Source: Arthrobacter sp. YD4 (lineage in GTDB: Bacteria > Actinomycetota > Actinomycetes > Actinomycetales > Micrococcaceae). From it: 64,000 nucleotides of DNA. Of the stretch, positions 1-8,347 are shown piece after piece (within the stretch, counting starts at the first letter, position 1; the number at the start of each line of letters is the position of its first letter). The DNA lies in assembly GCF_030410515.1 (NCBI RefSeq), contig NZ_JAUHHD010000007.1, forward strand, positions 1 to 64,000. Direction: 5' to 3'. The notes under the pieces are model-generated. The model ran no database searches, was not told the DNA's origin, and saw only the letters and a list, made by a program, of their open reading frames with translations. The position numbers and the translations under genes were made by a program.

Positions 1-65
1 TAAGACCCACAGCGCCGATGGTACTGCACCCGGGAGGGTGTGGGAGAGTAGGTCACCGCCGGAAC
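1..65 (+). rRNA. rrf: 5S ribosomal RNA, 3' part
   Basis: The window opens inside a 5S rRNA: the segment from the AAGACCCAC core through GGGAGAGTAGGTC to ACCGCCGGAAC matches the 3' half of actinobacterial 5S rRNA, whose final CCGCCGGAAC pairs with the missing 5' end. About half of the usual ~117 nt is present. A strong terminator follows 12 nt later, so this is the end of an rrn operon. The exact 3' end could be a few bases further. Confidence 0.93.
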
Positions 66-77
66 ATCATTTAGGTC

Positions 78-109
78 GAGAGCCTCCAACCACCAGGTTG
101 GAGGCTCTC
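78..109 (+). terminator. rrn operon terminator
   Basis: A perfect 13-bp inverted repeat (arms 78-90 and 97-109, loop of 6 nt) directly follows the 5S rRNA. The downstream bases CCACTTTAACC hold only a short T run. The position after an rrn operon makes the call secure; the hairpin could also stop transcription of the GH16 gene from the other side. Confidence 0.85.
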
Positions 110-149
110 CCACTTTAACCACCCATACAGGGTTCAGACAGAGCGCCGG

Positions 150-1100
150 TTACTCCCACACCCGTACGTAGTCCACCCGCATCGCCCCGGCCTCACCGAG
201 AATCCTGGCCCCCCGCCACACCCCGATGTTCAGCAGCAGGTAGTGCGGGCTGACGTTGTCGCTGGTGGCGTAGGAGTGGACCAGCACGCCGTCGTAGTAC
301 ACCTCGTTGGCACCCGGCTTACGCAGTACCCCGTACGTGTGATAGCCGCCGGCCCAGCACCCGGGAACGATCCGGCTCTTCTTCCACGCCGCGGAGTGGT
401 ACACGCTCCACATGTCCCCGGCGAGCGGTTCGGCGATATCGATCTCCCCGGTAGAGGGATAGGCCTGGCCGGCGGTCCACCAGGCGCCCCAGTTCCTGAT
501 GCTGGTCTCGCAGGTGCCCGGGAAAAAGATCCGGGCCTCCGCGTAGCCGGTGGTGAACTGGAAACCGGTGTGCCCGGCCACGCCGTCGTTCGGATTGGTG
601 GAGAGCAATGCCCCCGAGGAGACGTCGCTGAGCTGCAGCACGGCCTCGCCGTTGGCGACGCGGACATTGCTGGAGCAGGTCTTCACATTGTTCTTGACCG
701 ACTTGAGGTCGCAGTCATCGAACCAGTACGGCGTCCAGGCCGCGGTGTTCAGGGAGTTGAAGTCGTCGTTGAAGACCAGGTTCCAGCTCCCGGGCACACC
801 CACCGGGTTCGGGGGAGGGGGAGCGGCTACCGCCGGGGCGGCCATGGAGTCCGCCGCGGGAGCCTTGATGGCCGCGGGGGCGGGCGGCACCACGGCCGGC
901 GCCGCGCCGACGGCCTGGGGCGCGTCCGGTCCGCCGCCGAGCGCGCCGCTCATGGGTGCGGGCGCGTTCGCTCCGGCGTCGCTGGAGACCTCGGGCGGCG
1001 GAGCGGCGGCGGGACCCGGCGCGGCGGTGGGCAGGGCACTGCTGGAGAGCACGGCGGCGGCGACCAGGCAGACGATCCAGGGGACTGAGCGGTGCTTCAT
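150..1100 (-). CDS. Secreted glycoside hydrolase family 16 protein
   Basis: Predicted extracellular endo-acting beta-glucan or galactan hydrolase, 316 aa. Residues 1 to about 26 form a Sec signal peptide, about 27-103 are an Ala/Pro-rich linker, and the GH16 fold starts near SWNLVFNDDF. The GH16 catalytic signature E-x-D-x-x-E is present as EIDIAE (E219, D221, E224), and the C-terminus DYVRVWE is the usual last strand. The ATG at 1100 has a GAGAGGG ribosome-binding site; the longer upstream reading frame to 1253 has no such site and would bury the signal peptide. Substrate (laminarin, lichenan, agar) cannot be told from the sequence. It is a monocistronic gene converging on the rrn terminator. 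Confidence 0.88.
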   Translation of the reverse strand: MKHRSVPWIVCLVAAAVLSSSALPTAAPGPAAAPPPEVSSDAGANAPAPMSGALGGGPDAPQAVGAAPAVVPPAPAAIKAPAADSMAAPAVAAPPPPNPVGVPGSWNLVFNDDFNSLNTAAWTPYWFDDCDLKSVKNNVKTCSSNVRVANGEAVLQLSDVSSGALLSTNPNDGVAGHTGFQFTTGYAEARIFFPGTCETSIRNWGAWWTAGQAYPSTGEIDIAEPLAGDMWSVYHSAAWKKSRIVPGCWAGGYHTYGVLRKPGANEVYYDGVLVHSYATSDNVSPHYLLLNIGVWRGARILGEAGAMRVDYVRVWE

Positions 1101-1297
1101 GGGACCACCCTCTCGAGGGTGAGGGCAGCGACAGACAGCTGCCGGTGACGTTTTGCCCTGACGACCGGTGTCCCCCCAGTCAGACCGAGCAATGTGAGGG
1201 CTGAGCGCACGATGATCCCTTCTCTCGTGTCCGGGCCGGCCCGGTACTCCCACTAGCCTTCAGGCTATGAGCGGATCGGCCCTACGTCAGGCGTACC

Positions 1298-1353
1298 GAC
1301 TACTTGCCCCGCACGGCGGACCTCTTGGATCCACCGCCCGGACTACCTGCCCC
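1298..1353. repeat. Direct repeat pair upstream of the SDR gene
   Basis: The 13-mer GACTACTTGCCCC (1298-1310) recurs as GACTACCTGCCCC (1341-1353), 43 bp apart, with a weaker third match near 1380. They lie in the 326-bp divergent gap between the GH16 gene and the short-chain dehydrogenase. Spaced direct repeats in a divergent promoter region suggest a regulator-binding site; no known family motif was recognised. Otherwise this gap holds only a short palindrome around 1254-1267. Confidence 0.3.
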
Positions 1354-1426
1354 GGAACAGCTCAGAAGCCCCGCGCGTTGACTACCCTTGAGTAACACCA
1401 GACAGCAGCAGCCACGGGAGGCCATC

Positions 1427-2257
1427 TTGAGTGCACGGACCATTATCATCACCGGCGCCAGCGACGGGATCGGCGCGTCCGCGGCCCGCACCTTGGCGGC
1501 GCAAGGCGAGAACGTCGTCGTCGTGGGGCGTTCCGCCGCGAAAACGGCGCAGATCGCCGGGGAAATAGGTGCCGACCACTTCGTGGCCGACTTTGCCGAG
1601 CTGGCCCAGGTCCGCCGGCTCGCCGCGGAGCTGAAAGAGAAATACCCGCGGATCGACGTGCTGGCCAATAACGCCGGTGGCATCATGGGAGACCGGCAGC
1701 TCACCGTGGACGGCCACGAGAAGACCTTCCAGGTCAACCACCTGGCGCCGTTCCTGCTCACCACCGAGCTGCTGGACGTGCTCACCGCCAGCCGCACCAA
1801 GGTCATCAACACCTCCAGCGTGGCCAACTCAATCTTCGCCCGCTTCGACATCGACGACCTGGACGCGGCGCGCAAGTATTCGACCAACCGGGCCTACGGC
1901 AACGCCAAGCTCGCCAACATCCTCTTCACCAGCGAACTGCACCGCCGCTACCACGAGGCCGGGATCTCGACGGCGGCCTTCCACCCCGGCGGGGTCGCCA
2001 CCAACTTCGCGGCCGAGTCCACCAGCCCCATGCGCGTCGCGTACACGAGCTTCCTGAAGCGCTTCATGCTGACCCCGGAGCAGGGCGCGGACACCCTCGT
2101 CTGGCTCGCCAACGGCACCCCGGGCACGGACTGGACCTCCGGCGGGTACTACGCCAAGCGGGCGCTCTCCAAGGCCAACAAGCTGGCGTACGACGGCGGG
2201 CTGGCGCAGCAGCTGTGGGACCGCAGCGAGGCCATGGTGGCCCCGAAGGGCGACTGA
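1427..2257 (+). CDS. Short-chain dehydrogenase/reductase
   Basis: Classical NAD(P)-dependent SDR, 276 aa, cytosolic. The cofactor motif TGxxxGIG is present as TGASDGIG (residues 9-16), followed by NNAGG, the catalytic serine region NTSSV (S130/S131) and the YxxxK pair as YGNAK (Y157, K161). A TTG start at 1427 is preferred because GGGAGG lies 6 nt before it; an in-frame TTG at 1388 would add 13 residues without a good ribosome-binding site. The sequence resembles retinol-dehydrogenase-like or protochlorophyllide-reductase-like SDRs, but the substrate cannot be assigned. It converges on the c-di-GMP genes. Confidence 0.9.
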   Translation: MSARTIIITGASDGIGASAARTLAAQGENVVVVGRSAAKTAQIAGEIGADHFVADFAELAQVRRLAAELKEKYPRIDVLANNAGGIMGDRQLTVDGHEKTFQVNHLAPFLLTTELLDVLTASRTKVINTSSVANSIFARFDIDDLDAARKYSTNRAYGNAKLANILFTSELHRRYHEAGISTAAFHPGGVATNFAAESTSPMRVAYTSFLKRFMLTPEQGADTLVWLANGTPGTDWTSGGYYAKRALSKANKLAYDGGLAQQLWDRSEAMVAPKGD

Positions 2258-2308
2258 CCCGTGCGGCGGGCCTAAACCGGAAGGCGCCTAAACCGGCTCC
2301 GGGGAGGT

Positions 2309-4123
2309 TTACCCGGCCGCCTCGACGGTGTCGATCGCGTCCAGGGCGCTGCCCATGGTGCCGGCCAGGTCGCTGGCCGGGGCGGGCTTGGCGAACAGGT
2401 AGCCCTGCAGCGCATCGCAGCCCAGATCCATCAGGTACTTGGCCTGCGCGGGAGTCTCGATGCCCTCGGCCGTGACCTTCAGGCCCAGACCCTGCGCCGC
2501 GTTGATCATGGTCCGGAAGAACGGCAGGTGTTCCTTGCCGGTCTTGATCATGGCCACGAAGGACCGGTCGATCTTGACCTGGTCCAGCGGCAGCTCCCGG
2601 AGCCGGCCCAGCGAGGAGTAGCCGGTGCCGAAGTCGTCCATGGCGATCCGCACGCCCGCCTCGCGCAGCTGGTGCAGCTGGCGGATGACGTCCGAGTCGG
2701 CGTCGAAGAACACGCTCTCGGTCAGCTCAAGCATCAGCTGGCGCGGATTCACCCCGGTGGACGCGGCAATGCCGAGCACATCGCCGGCGAAGTCGCGCTG
2801 CTGGAACTGCAGGCCTGACACGTTCACGGCCACGCTGTAGGCGGCGTCGCCGGCCAGCCACGGGCGGATCTCGGCGCAGGCGCGGCGCATCACCTCGTCC
2901 CCGATCTCCCGGATCAGGCCGCTTTGTTCGGCCACCGGCAGGAACTGGTTGGGCGGCACCAGCTTGCCGTGCCGCTCCCAGCGGGCAAACGCCTCGAACT
3001 GGACCACGGCGCCGAGGCCGGGGGAGACCACCGGCTGGTAGTGCACCGAGATCTGGCCCAGCTCCACCGCCTGGCGCAGCCCGGTCTCGCCGCCGGACTG
3101 GTGCGTGGGCGTCGCGAGCATCTCCGGCCGGAACTCCAGCCAGGTGTTCTTCCCGGCGGCCTTCGCCGCGCTCAGGGCCGAGTCGGCCTGCCGCAGCAGC
3201 TCCGCCCCGTCCTGCGTCTGCGCCGTCCGGGACGCCAGGCCCATGCTCGCCGCCGGCCGGACCGTGGACCCGCCGATCCGTGCCGGGGCGTACAGGGAGT
3301 CGGAGATCCGCTTGGCCACCGCGGAGATGCTGTGGCAGTCCGTGAGCAGCACAACGAACTCGTCGCCGCCGAGGCGGGCCACGGTGTCGTGCGGTCGGAT
3401 GCAGTTCCGCAGCCGGCTGGCGACCTCCACCAGCAACTCGTCCGCGGCGGAGCGGCCCAGCATGTCGTTGTAGGTGCGGAAGTCGTCCACGTTGATGATC
3501 ACGACGTCCACGGAGTCCTCGCGGCGCAGTGCCGCGGCCAGGCGCTCGTTGAACAAGGTGCCGTTGGGCAGGCCGGTCAGGGTGTCGCGGAGAACGGCGG
3601 CCTTCAGTTGGTCGTCATGTTCCACCGGCGTGAGCCGCGGCAGGACCCCGGTGGTGCCGGGCACCAGCTGGGACTCCAGCGTGCCCGGGCGGCCGGCAAC
3701 GGCCTGGCCCGGCGCCAGCGGTGCGGGCCGTGCCGTGGTTGCTCGCGGTGCGGCGGCGCGGGCGGAGAGGGCGACGGCGGCCGGGCCGCCGCCGGGAAGC
3801 GCGGCGACGGTGATCTCCACCGGGAACTCGGAGGCGTCCGCCCGGCGGCCCGCGCCGGCGAACACCGGGACCGTAACGTTGGCGCCGGCCGTGGCGCCGT
3901 CGTCGTGCGCTGCGCCGAGCACCCCGGACACGGTGGCGTGCAGGCCCTCACGTGCCGCCTCGGCCAGCAGCAGGCTGTAATCCGCGCCCAGCAACTGGGC
4001 CCGGGGGTAGCCGAAGAGCCGCTCCGCGGCGCGGTTCAGGAAGGTGACGGAGCCGTCGGGGGCAAGCAGCAGCAACGCGTCCGGGATGTGGTCCAACACG
4101 GTGTGTGCGAATGCTGAGTCCAT
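2309..4123 (-). CDS. PAS-GGDEF-EAL c-di-GMP protein (paralog A)
   Basis: Soluble bifunctional-type cyclic di-GMP protein, 604 aa: one N-terminal PAS sensor (about 1-110), a GGDEF domain with intact GGDEF (252-256) and an inhibitory RxxD site (R243-D246), then an EAL domain. The EAL signature reads EAF (377-379), while the NVSG, ELTES, DDFGTGYSS, KIDRSF and LQGY elements remain. The GGDEF helix normally reading GHxxGD is GRSAAD, so this copy looks the most diverged of the three. Start chosen at 4123 because a GGGGGGA site precedes this ATG; the longer reading frame to 4213 lacks one. It is last in the run, 154 nt after paralog B. Whether it makes, degrades or merely binds c-di-GMP is open. Confidence 0.9.
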   Translation of the reverse strand: MDSAFAHTVLDHIPDALLLLAPDGSVTFLNRAAERLFGYPRAQLLGADYSLLLAEAAREGLHATVSGVLGAAHDDGATAGANVTVPVFAGAGRRADASEFPVEITVAALPGGGPAAVALSARAAAPRATTARPAPLAPGQAVAGRPGTLESQLVPGTTGVLPRLTPVEHDDQLKAAVLRDTLTGLPNGTLFNERLAAALRREDSVDVVIINVDDFRTYNDMLGRSAADELLVEVASRLRNCIRPHDTVARLGGDEFVVLLTDCHSISAVAKRISDSLYAPARIGGSTVRPAASMGLASRTAQTQDGAELLRQADSALSAAKAAGKNTWLEFRPEMLATPTHQSGGETGLRQAVELGQISVHYQPVVSPGLGAVVQFEAFARWERHGKLVPPNQFLPVAEQSGLIREIGDEVMRRACAEIRPWLAGDAAYSVAVNVSGLQFQQRDFAGDVLGIAASTGVNPRQLMLELTESVFFDADSDVIRQLHQLREAGVRIAMDDFGTGYSSLGRLRELPLDQVKIDRSFVAMIKTGKEHLPFFRTMINAAQGLGLKVTAEGIETPAQAKYLMDLGCDALQGYLFAKPAPASDLAGTMGSALDAIDTVEAAG

Positions 4124-4277
4124 AGTGGTGCTGTCCCCCCGGAAGCAAGTGTTTCGATGAATATCCGCCCCATCATATGCGCCAGCCGGCATACCAGCCC
4201 CGCGCCGCGGCACTTATTTCCAAAGCCCCCGAATGTGTCGTCCGGAGTACCGGACAAGGGGCCGTGGCGGGCCGTCC

Positions 4278-6437
4278 TCAGTACGCGACGAGCGGTTCCA
4301 GCAGCGCCTCGATGGCCTCCACAGACTGTGCCAGTGCCGCCCCGCGCTGCACCCCGGGCGCGGGCCGGGAGAACAGGTAGCCCTGCAGCGCGTCGCACTC
4401 GTGCTCGATCAGGTACCGGCCCTGGGCGGGCGTCTCGATGCCCTCCGCGGTGACCCGCAGGCCCAGGCTGTGCGCCATGTGGATCATGGAGGTCAGGATG
4501 GGTAGCCGCTCTTCGCCGGTGCGGAGCATGGAGACGAACGACTTGTCGATCTTCACCGCGTCCACCGGCAGTTCCTGCAGCCGCCCCAGCGAGGAGTAGC
4601 CGGTGCCGAAGTCGTCCAGTGCCACGCGGATGCCGGCGGCGCGGAGGTGGCTCAGCTGGGCGATCACGTGCGAGGCCGGGTCAAAGAAGACGCTCTCGGT
4701 GACCTCCAGGACCAGCTGGTGCGGGTCCACGTTGCTCCAGGCGGCGATGTCCAGCACCCGTTCGGCGAAGTCCTTGTGCTGCAGCTGCACCCCGGAGACG
4801 TTGACGGCCAGGGTCCGGCCCGGATCCTCGGCCAGCCAGGGCTGCAGTTCGGCGCAGCTCTGCCGTAGCACCTCCGCCCCGATGTCCCGGATCAGGCCGC
4901 TGCGTTCTGCGGTCTGGATGAAGGTGTCCGGTGCCATGATGACGCCGTCGCGCTCCCAGCGGGCCAGCGCCTCGAACTGCACCACCTCACGCCGGTTGGC
5001 GGAGACCACCGGCTGGAAGAACACCTTGATCTGGCCCAGTTCCACCGCCTGGCGCAGCCCCGCGGTTAGCTGGGTGCGTTCCATCAGGGTGGCCAGCATC
5101 TCCGGCTGGAAGTGCACGTAGCAGTTTTTCCCGGCCTCCTTCGCCGCGTACATGGCGACGTCGGCCCGGCGCAGGAGTTCTGCGGAGGATACTTTGTCCT
5201 CGCCGCGCTTGGCCACGCCCAGGCTCAGGCTGGGTCGCAGCAGCGCGCCCTCGATGGTGACCGGGGCGTTGAGGGTCTTCACGATCCGCTGCGCGACGGC
5301 GTCGGAGTCCCCGCAGCCTTCCAGCAGCACCACGAATTCGTCCCCGCCCAGGCGGGCCACCGTCCCGTGCGGGCCCACGCAGTTCTGCAGCCGGCGGGAG
5401 ATCTCGACCAGCATCTGGTCGCCCGCGTGGTGGCCCAGGATGTCGTTGACTTCCTTGAAGTCGTCCAGGTCCAGCAGCAGCACGGCCACGGAGCCGGGGG
5501 AGTCCAGCGCGGCGGAGGCCCGCTCGTTGAAGAGCATGCGGTTGGCCAGGCCCGTCAGCGGGTCCTGGAAGGCCAGGGCCTTGAGCTGGTCCGCCTGCTG
5601 CGCCAGTTCCTCCAGCGCGCGCCGGGCCTGGTCCTCCGCCAAGGCCCGGGAGGTGATGTCCCGGAAGTTCCAGATCCGGCCCACCACCTCGCCGGCCACC
5701 CTCTGCGGGCGCGAGTCCAGCTCCACCGTCCGGCCGTCCTGGAATTCCAGGACGTCCTGGCTGTGGAGCTCATGGTTGGCGTAGAGCTCCGCGACCTTGG
5801 CCTTGAAGCAGTCCGGGCGCTGCAGTTTCGTGGCGATGAACTTCACCAGCGCGTAGGCGTCGTTCTCGGCCAGGATCTCCCTCGGCATGCCCCAGAGGCG
5901 CAGGTACTGTTCGTTGACGCCGGTGATCTGCCCGGAGTTGGAGACCACTACGATGCCATCCGCCGTCGTCTCCAGCGTCGCGTCCAGCATCGAGACGGCA
6001 TGCCGCCGCCCGGCGTCGGCGTCCCGGAAGGCTGTCTGCCGGACCGCGACGGCCACCGAGGTTTTGGTCCCGGTGGTGACCAGCGAGCAGGTCAGCTCCA
6101 GCTGGATCTCGCTGCCGTTCCGGTGCAGCCCGATGCCCGGGAAAGGTTTCGTGCCGAAGGTGCTGTCTCCGCCCATCCGGCCCAAGGTGCGCAGGAAGCC
6201 GCCGCGGTCGTCCTTGGCCAGCAGCATGGTGTGTTCCTGGCCCACCAGGTCACAGGCCTCGTGGCCGAAGAGCTTCTCGGCGGCGGGATTGACGTAGGAG
6301 ATCATCCCCGAGGTGGTCAGCAGCAGCAGCGCATCCGGACCCTGCGTCAGCAGGGTCTCTGCGAGTCCTTGTTCCACGGTGATGCCAGCCCCCAGGCTTT
6401 TGATGTCAAGTGCCGCCGGCCGCGCGGTGGCCAACAA
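4278..6437 (-). CDS. PAS-PAS-GGDEF-EAL c-di-GMP protein (paralog B)
   Basis: Soluble diguanylate cyclase/phosphodiesterase, 719 aa as drawn. Two PAS domains (about 25-145 and 150-270) precede a GGDEF domain with intact GGDEF (364-368) and an EAL domain with intact EAL (489-491) plus NVSG, EVTES, DDFGTGYSS, KIDKSF and LQGY. The position of the inhibitory RxxD site reads GPHG, so product feedback on the cyclase is probably lost. The start is uncertain: a TTG at 6437 gives the length above, but a GTG at 6377 has a better GGGGGC site. Paralog C ends 32 nt upstream on the same strand, so the two are probably co-transcribed. Confidence 0.9.
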   Translation of the reverse strand: MLATARPAALDIKSLGAGITVEQGLAETLLTQGPDALLLLTTSGMISYVNPAAEKLFGHEACDLVGQEHTMLLAKDDRGGFLRTLGRMGGDSTFGTKPFPGIGLHRNGSEIQLELTCSLVTTGTKTSVAVAVRQTAFRDADAGRRHAVSMLDATLETTADGIVVVSNSGQITGVNEQYLRLWGMPREILAENDAYALVKFIATKLQRPDCFKAKVAELYANHELHSQDVLEFQDGRTVELDSRPQRVAGEVVGRIWNFRDITSRALAEDQARRALEELAQQADQLKALAFQDPLTGLANRMLFNERASAALDSPGSVAVLLLDLDDFKEVNDILGHHAGDQMLVEISRRLQNCVGPHGTVARLGGDEFVVLLEGCGDSDAVAQRIVKTLNAPVTIEGALLRPSLSLGVAKRGEDKVSSAELLRRADVAMYAAKEAGKNCYVHFQPEMLATLMERTQLTAGLRQAVELGQIKVFFQPVVSANRREVVQFEALARWERDGVIMAPDTFIQTAERSGLIRDIGAEVLRQSCAELQPWLAEDPGRTLAVNVSGVQLQHKDFAERVLDIAAWSNVDPHQLVLEVTESVFFDPASHVIAQLSHLRAAGIRVALDDFGTGYSSLGRLQELPVDAVKIDKSFVSMLRTGEERLPILTSMIHMAHSLGLRVTAEGIETPAQGRYLIEHECDALQGYLFSRPAPGVQRGAALAQSVEAIEALLEPLVAY

Positions 6438-6469
6438 CTTTCAAGCATCATAGGGCCATGAGAGCCAAA

Positions 6470-8323
6470 TCACAGTAACGGGGACCTCCGGGCCGCGGTG
6501 TCGCCGCGCAGGGCGGCCGCGGCGGCCTCCGCCAGGGCCAGCGCCGCGGGCAGGTTCGCCGCCGGCTGCGGGGTGGAGAGCATGTAGCCCTGCAGCGAAT
6601 CGCAGCCCCGCTCCACCAGGTACCGGGCCTGCTGCAGCGTCTCGACGCCCTCCGCGGTGACGGTCAAGCCCAGGCCGTGGGCCATGCTGATCATGCAGTT
6701 GAGGATGGGCAGGTGCTCGGTGCCGGTACGGATCATCTGGACGAAGGACTTGTCGATCTTCAGGGTGTCCACGGGCAGGTCCTGCAGCCGGCCCAGCGAC
6801 GAGTAGCCGGTGCCGAAGTCGTCCAGGGCCACCCGGACGCCGGCGCCACGCAGCTCCACCAGCTGGCGGTGGACCTGGCAGTCGTCGTCGAAGAAGACAC
6901 TCTCGGTCACCTCCACCACCAGCTGCCGCGGGTCCACCCCGCACGCGGCCGCGGTGGAGAGCAGTAGCTCCGGGACGTTGCCCTGCTGCAACTGCACGCC
7001 GGAGACATTCACCGCCAGGGACCGGGCCGGGTCCGCGGCCAGCCAGGGCTGCAGTTCCGTGCAGCCGCGCAGCAGCACCTCGGTGCCGATCTCCACCACC
7101 AGGCCGCTGCGTTCGGCGGCGGGGATGAACTGCTGCGGCGGCACCAGGACCCCATTGCGCTCCCAGCGGGCCAGCGCCTCGACCTTGACCACGCGGCCGA
7201 GGCGGGCGGCGACAATCGGCTGGTAGTGGACGGTGATTTCCCCGCGTTCGACGGCGGCGCGCAGCCCGGCCTCGAGGTCCGCACGTTCCAGCAGCGCGGT
7301 CATCATCTCCGGCTGGAAGCGCAGGTAGCGGTTCTTGCCGGCGGCCTTCGCCGCGTACATGGCGATGTCCGCCCGGCGCAGCAGCTCGGAGGCGTCGTAG
7401 GCATCGGCGCTGATCGAGGCCAGGCCCAGGCTGAGGCTGGGCCGCAGCATGGACCCGTCCACCCAGAGCGGCTCCTTCAGCGACTCGACGATCCGGGCCG
7501 CCGCGGCGTCGGCGTCGAGCGATCCCACCATCAGCACCACGAACTCGTCGCCGCCCAGCCGTGCTACAACGTCGGAGGGGCGGACGCAGGCGCGGAGCCG
7601 GCGCCCCACCTCGATCAGCATCTGGTCCCCGGCGTGGTGGCCGTGGATGTCGTTGACTTCCTTGAAGTCGTCCAGGTCAAGGAGCAGCACGTCGACGGCC
7701 GTGCCGCATGGGCCGGCCAGGGCGTGGGCCAGCTGGTCGTTGAAGAGCTGGCGGTTGGAGAGCCCGGTCAGCGGATCGTTGAAGGCCAGGGAGCGCAGCT
7801 GGCCGGCCTGCGCGGCGAGGTCCGCCATGGCCTGGGTGATGCGTTCCTGGTCGCGGCGTGCCTGGCTGACGTCGCGGAAGCTCCAGACCCGGCCGGCCAC
7901 CCGGTCGCCCACCTTCTGCGGGCGTGAGTAGCGTTCGAAGGTCCGGCCGTCGCGGAAGGAAAGCACGTCGTGGCTCTCGGCCTCGGGGTCCGCGTAGAGG
8001 GCGGTGACCTTGGCCAGGAACGCCCGCGGGTCCGAGAGCTGGCCCAGCACGAAGCCCATCACGGCCTCGTCGTCGCCGGTGTCTACCAGGGCCCGGGGGA
8101 CGCCCCACATGGAGAGGAACTGGTTGTTGACGGAGGTGATCCGGCCGTCACCGCTGACCACCAGGATCCCGTCCGCCGTCGATTCGAGGGTGGCCGCGAG
8201 CAGCGACATGGCCTCGCGGAGCCGGGCGTCCTCCTCGGAGCGCGTTGAAATGGTCATGCGGCCGGGACCGCGCGACTGTGAGACCGACGTTGGTGCAAAG
8301 TAGTTCCTCCCCTCAGTGATCAT
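6470..8323 (-). CDS. PAS-GGDEF-EAL c-di-GMP protein (paralog C)
   Basis: Soluble c-di-GMP synthesis/degradation protein, 617 aa: PAS domain (about 38-160), GGDEF domain with intact GGDEF (257-261) and an inhibitory site RPSD (R248-D251), then a complete EAL domain (EAL at 382-384, with NVSG, EVTES, DDFGTGYSS, KIDKSF, AEGVE and LQGY). It is the best preserved of the three paralogs and could do both reactions. It begins 24 nt after the UDP-glucose dehydrogenase stop, so it very likely shares that transcript. An ATG at 8323 is used; an in-frame ATG at 8257 is an alternative, and neither has an ideal ribosome-binding site. Confidence 0.9.
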   Translation of the reverse strand: MITEGRNYFAPTSVSQSRGPGRMTISTRSEEDARLREAMSLLAATLESTADGILVVSGDGRITSVNNQFLSMWGVPRALVDTGDDEAVMGFVLGQLSDPRAFLAKVTALYADPEAESHDVLSFRDGRTFERYSRPQKVGDRVAGRVWSFRDVSQARRDQERITQAMADLAAQAGQLRSLAFNDPLTGLSNRQLFNDQLAHALAGPCGTAVDVLLLDLDDFKEVNDIHGHHAGDQMLIEVGRRLRACVRPSDVVARLGGDEFVVLMVGSLDADAAAARIVESLKEPLWVDGSMLRPSLSLGLASISADAYDASELLRRADIAMYAAKAAGKNRYLRFQPEMMTALLERADLEAGLRAAVERGEITVHYQPIVAARLGRVVKVEALARWERNGVLVPPQQFIPAAERSGLVVEIGTEVLLRGCTELQPWLAADPARSLAVNVSGVQLQQGNVPELLLSTAAACGVDPRQLVVEVTESVFFDDDCQVHRQLVELRGAGVRVALDDFGTGYSSLGRLQDLPVDTLKIDKSFVQMIRTGTEHLPILNCMISMAHGLGLTVTAEGVETLQQARYLVERGCDSLQGYMLSTPQPAANLPAALALAEAAAAALRGDTAARRSPLL

Positions 8324-8347
8324 AGGGGCCGACGACGGTCCCGGCCG

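Noticed and set aside
2271..2296. CCTAAACCGG direct repeat between the SDR and first c-di-GMP gene
   Set aside because: Two 10-mers in a 51-bp convergent gap; too short to claim a function.
5112..6461. Long plus-strand reading frame opposite the second GGDEF-EAL gene
   Set aside because: GC-rich DNA gives long antisense frames; this one is His/Gln/Val-rich without domains, while the minus strand encodes complete PAS, GGDEF and EAL domains.
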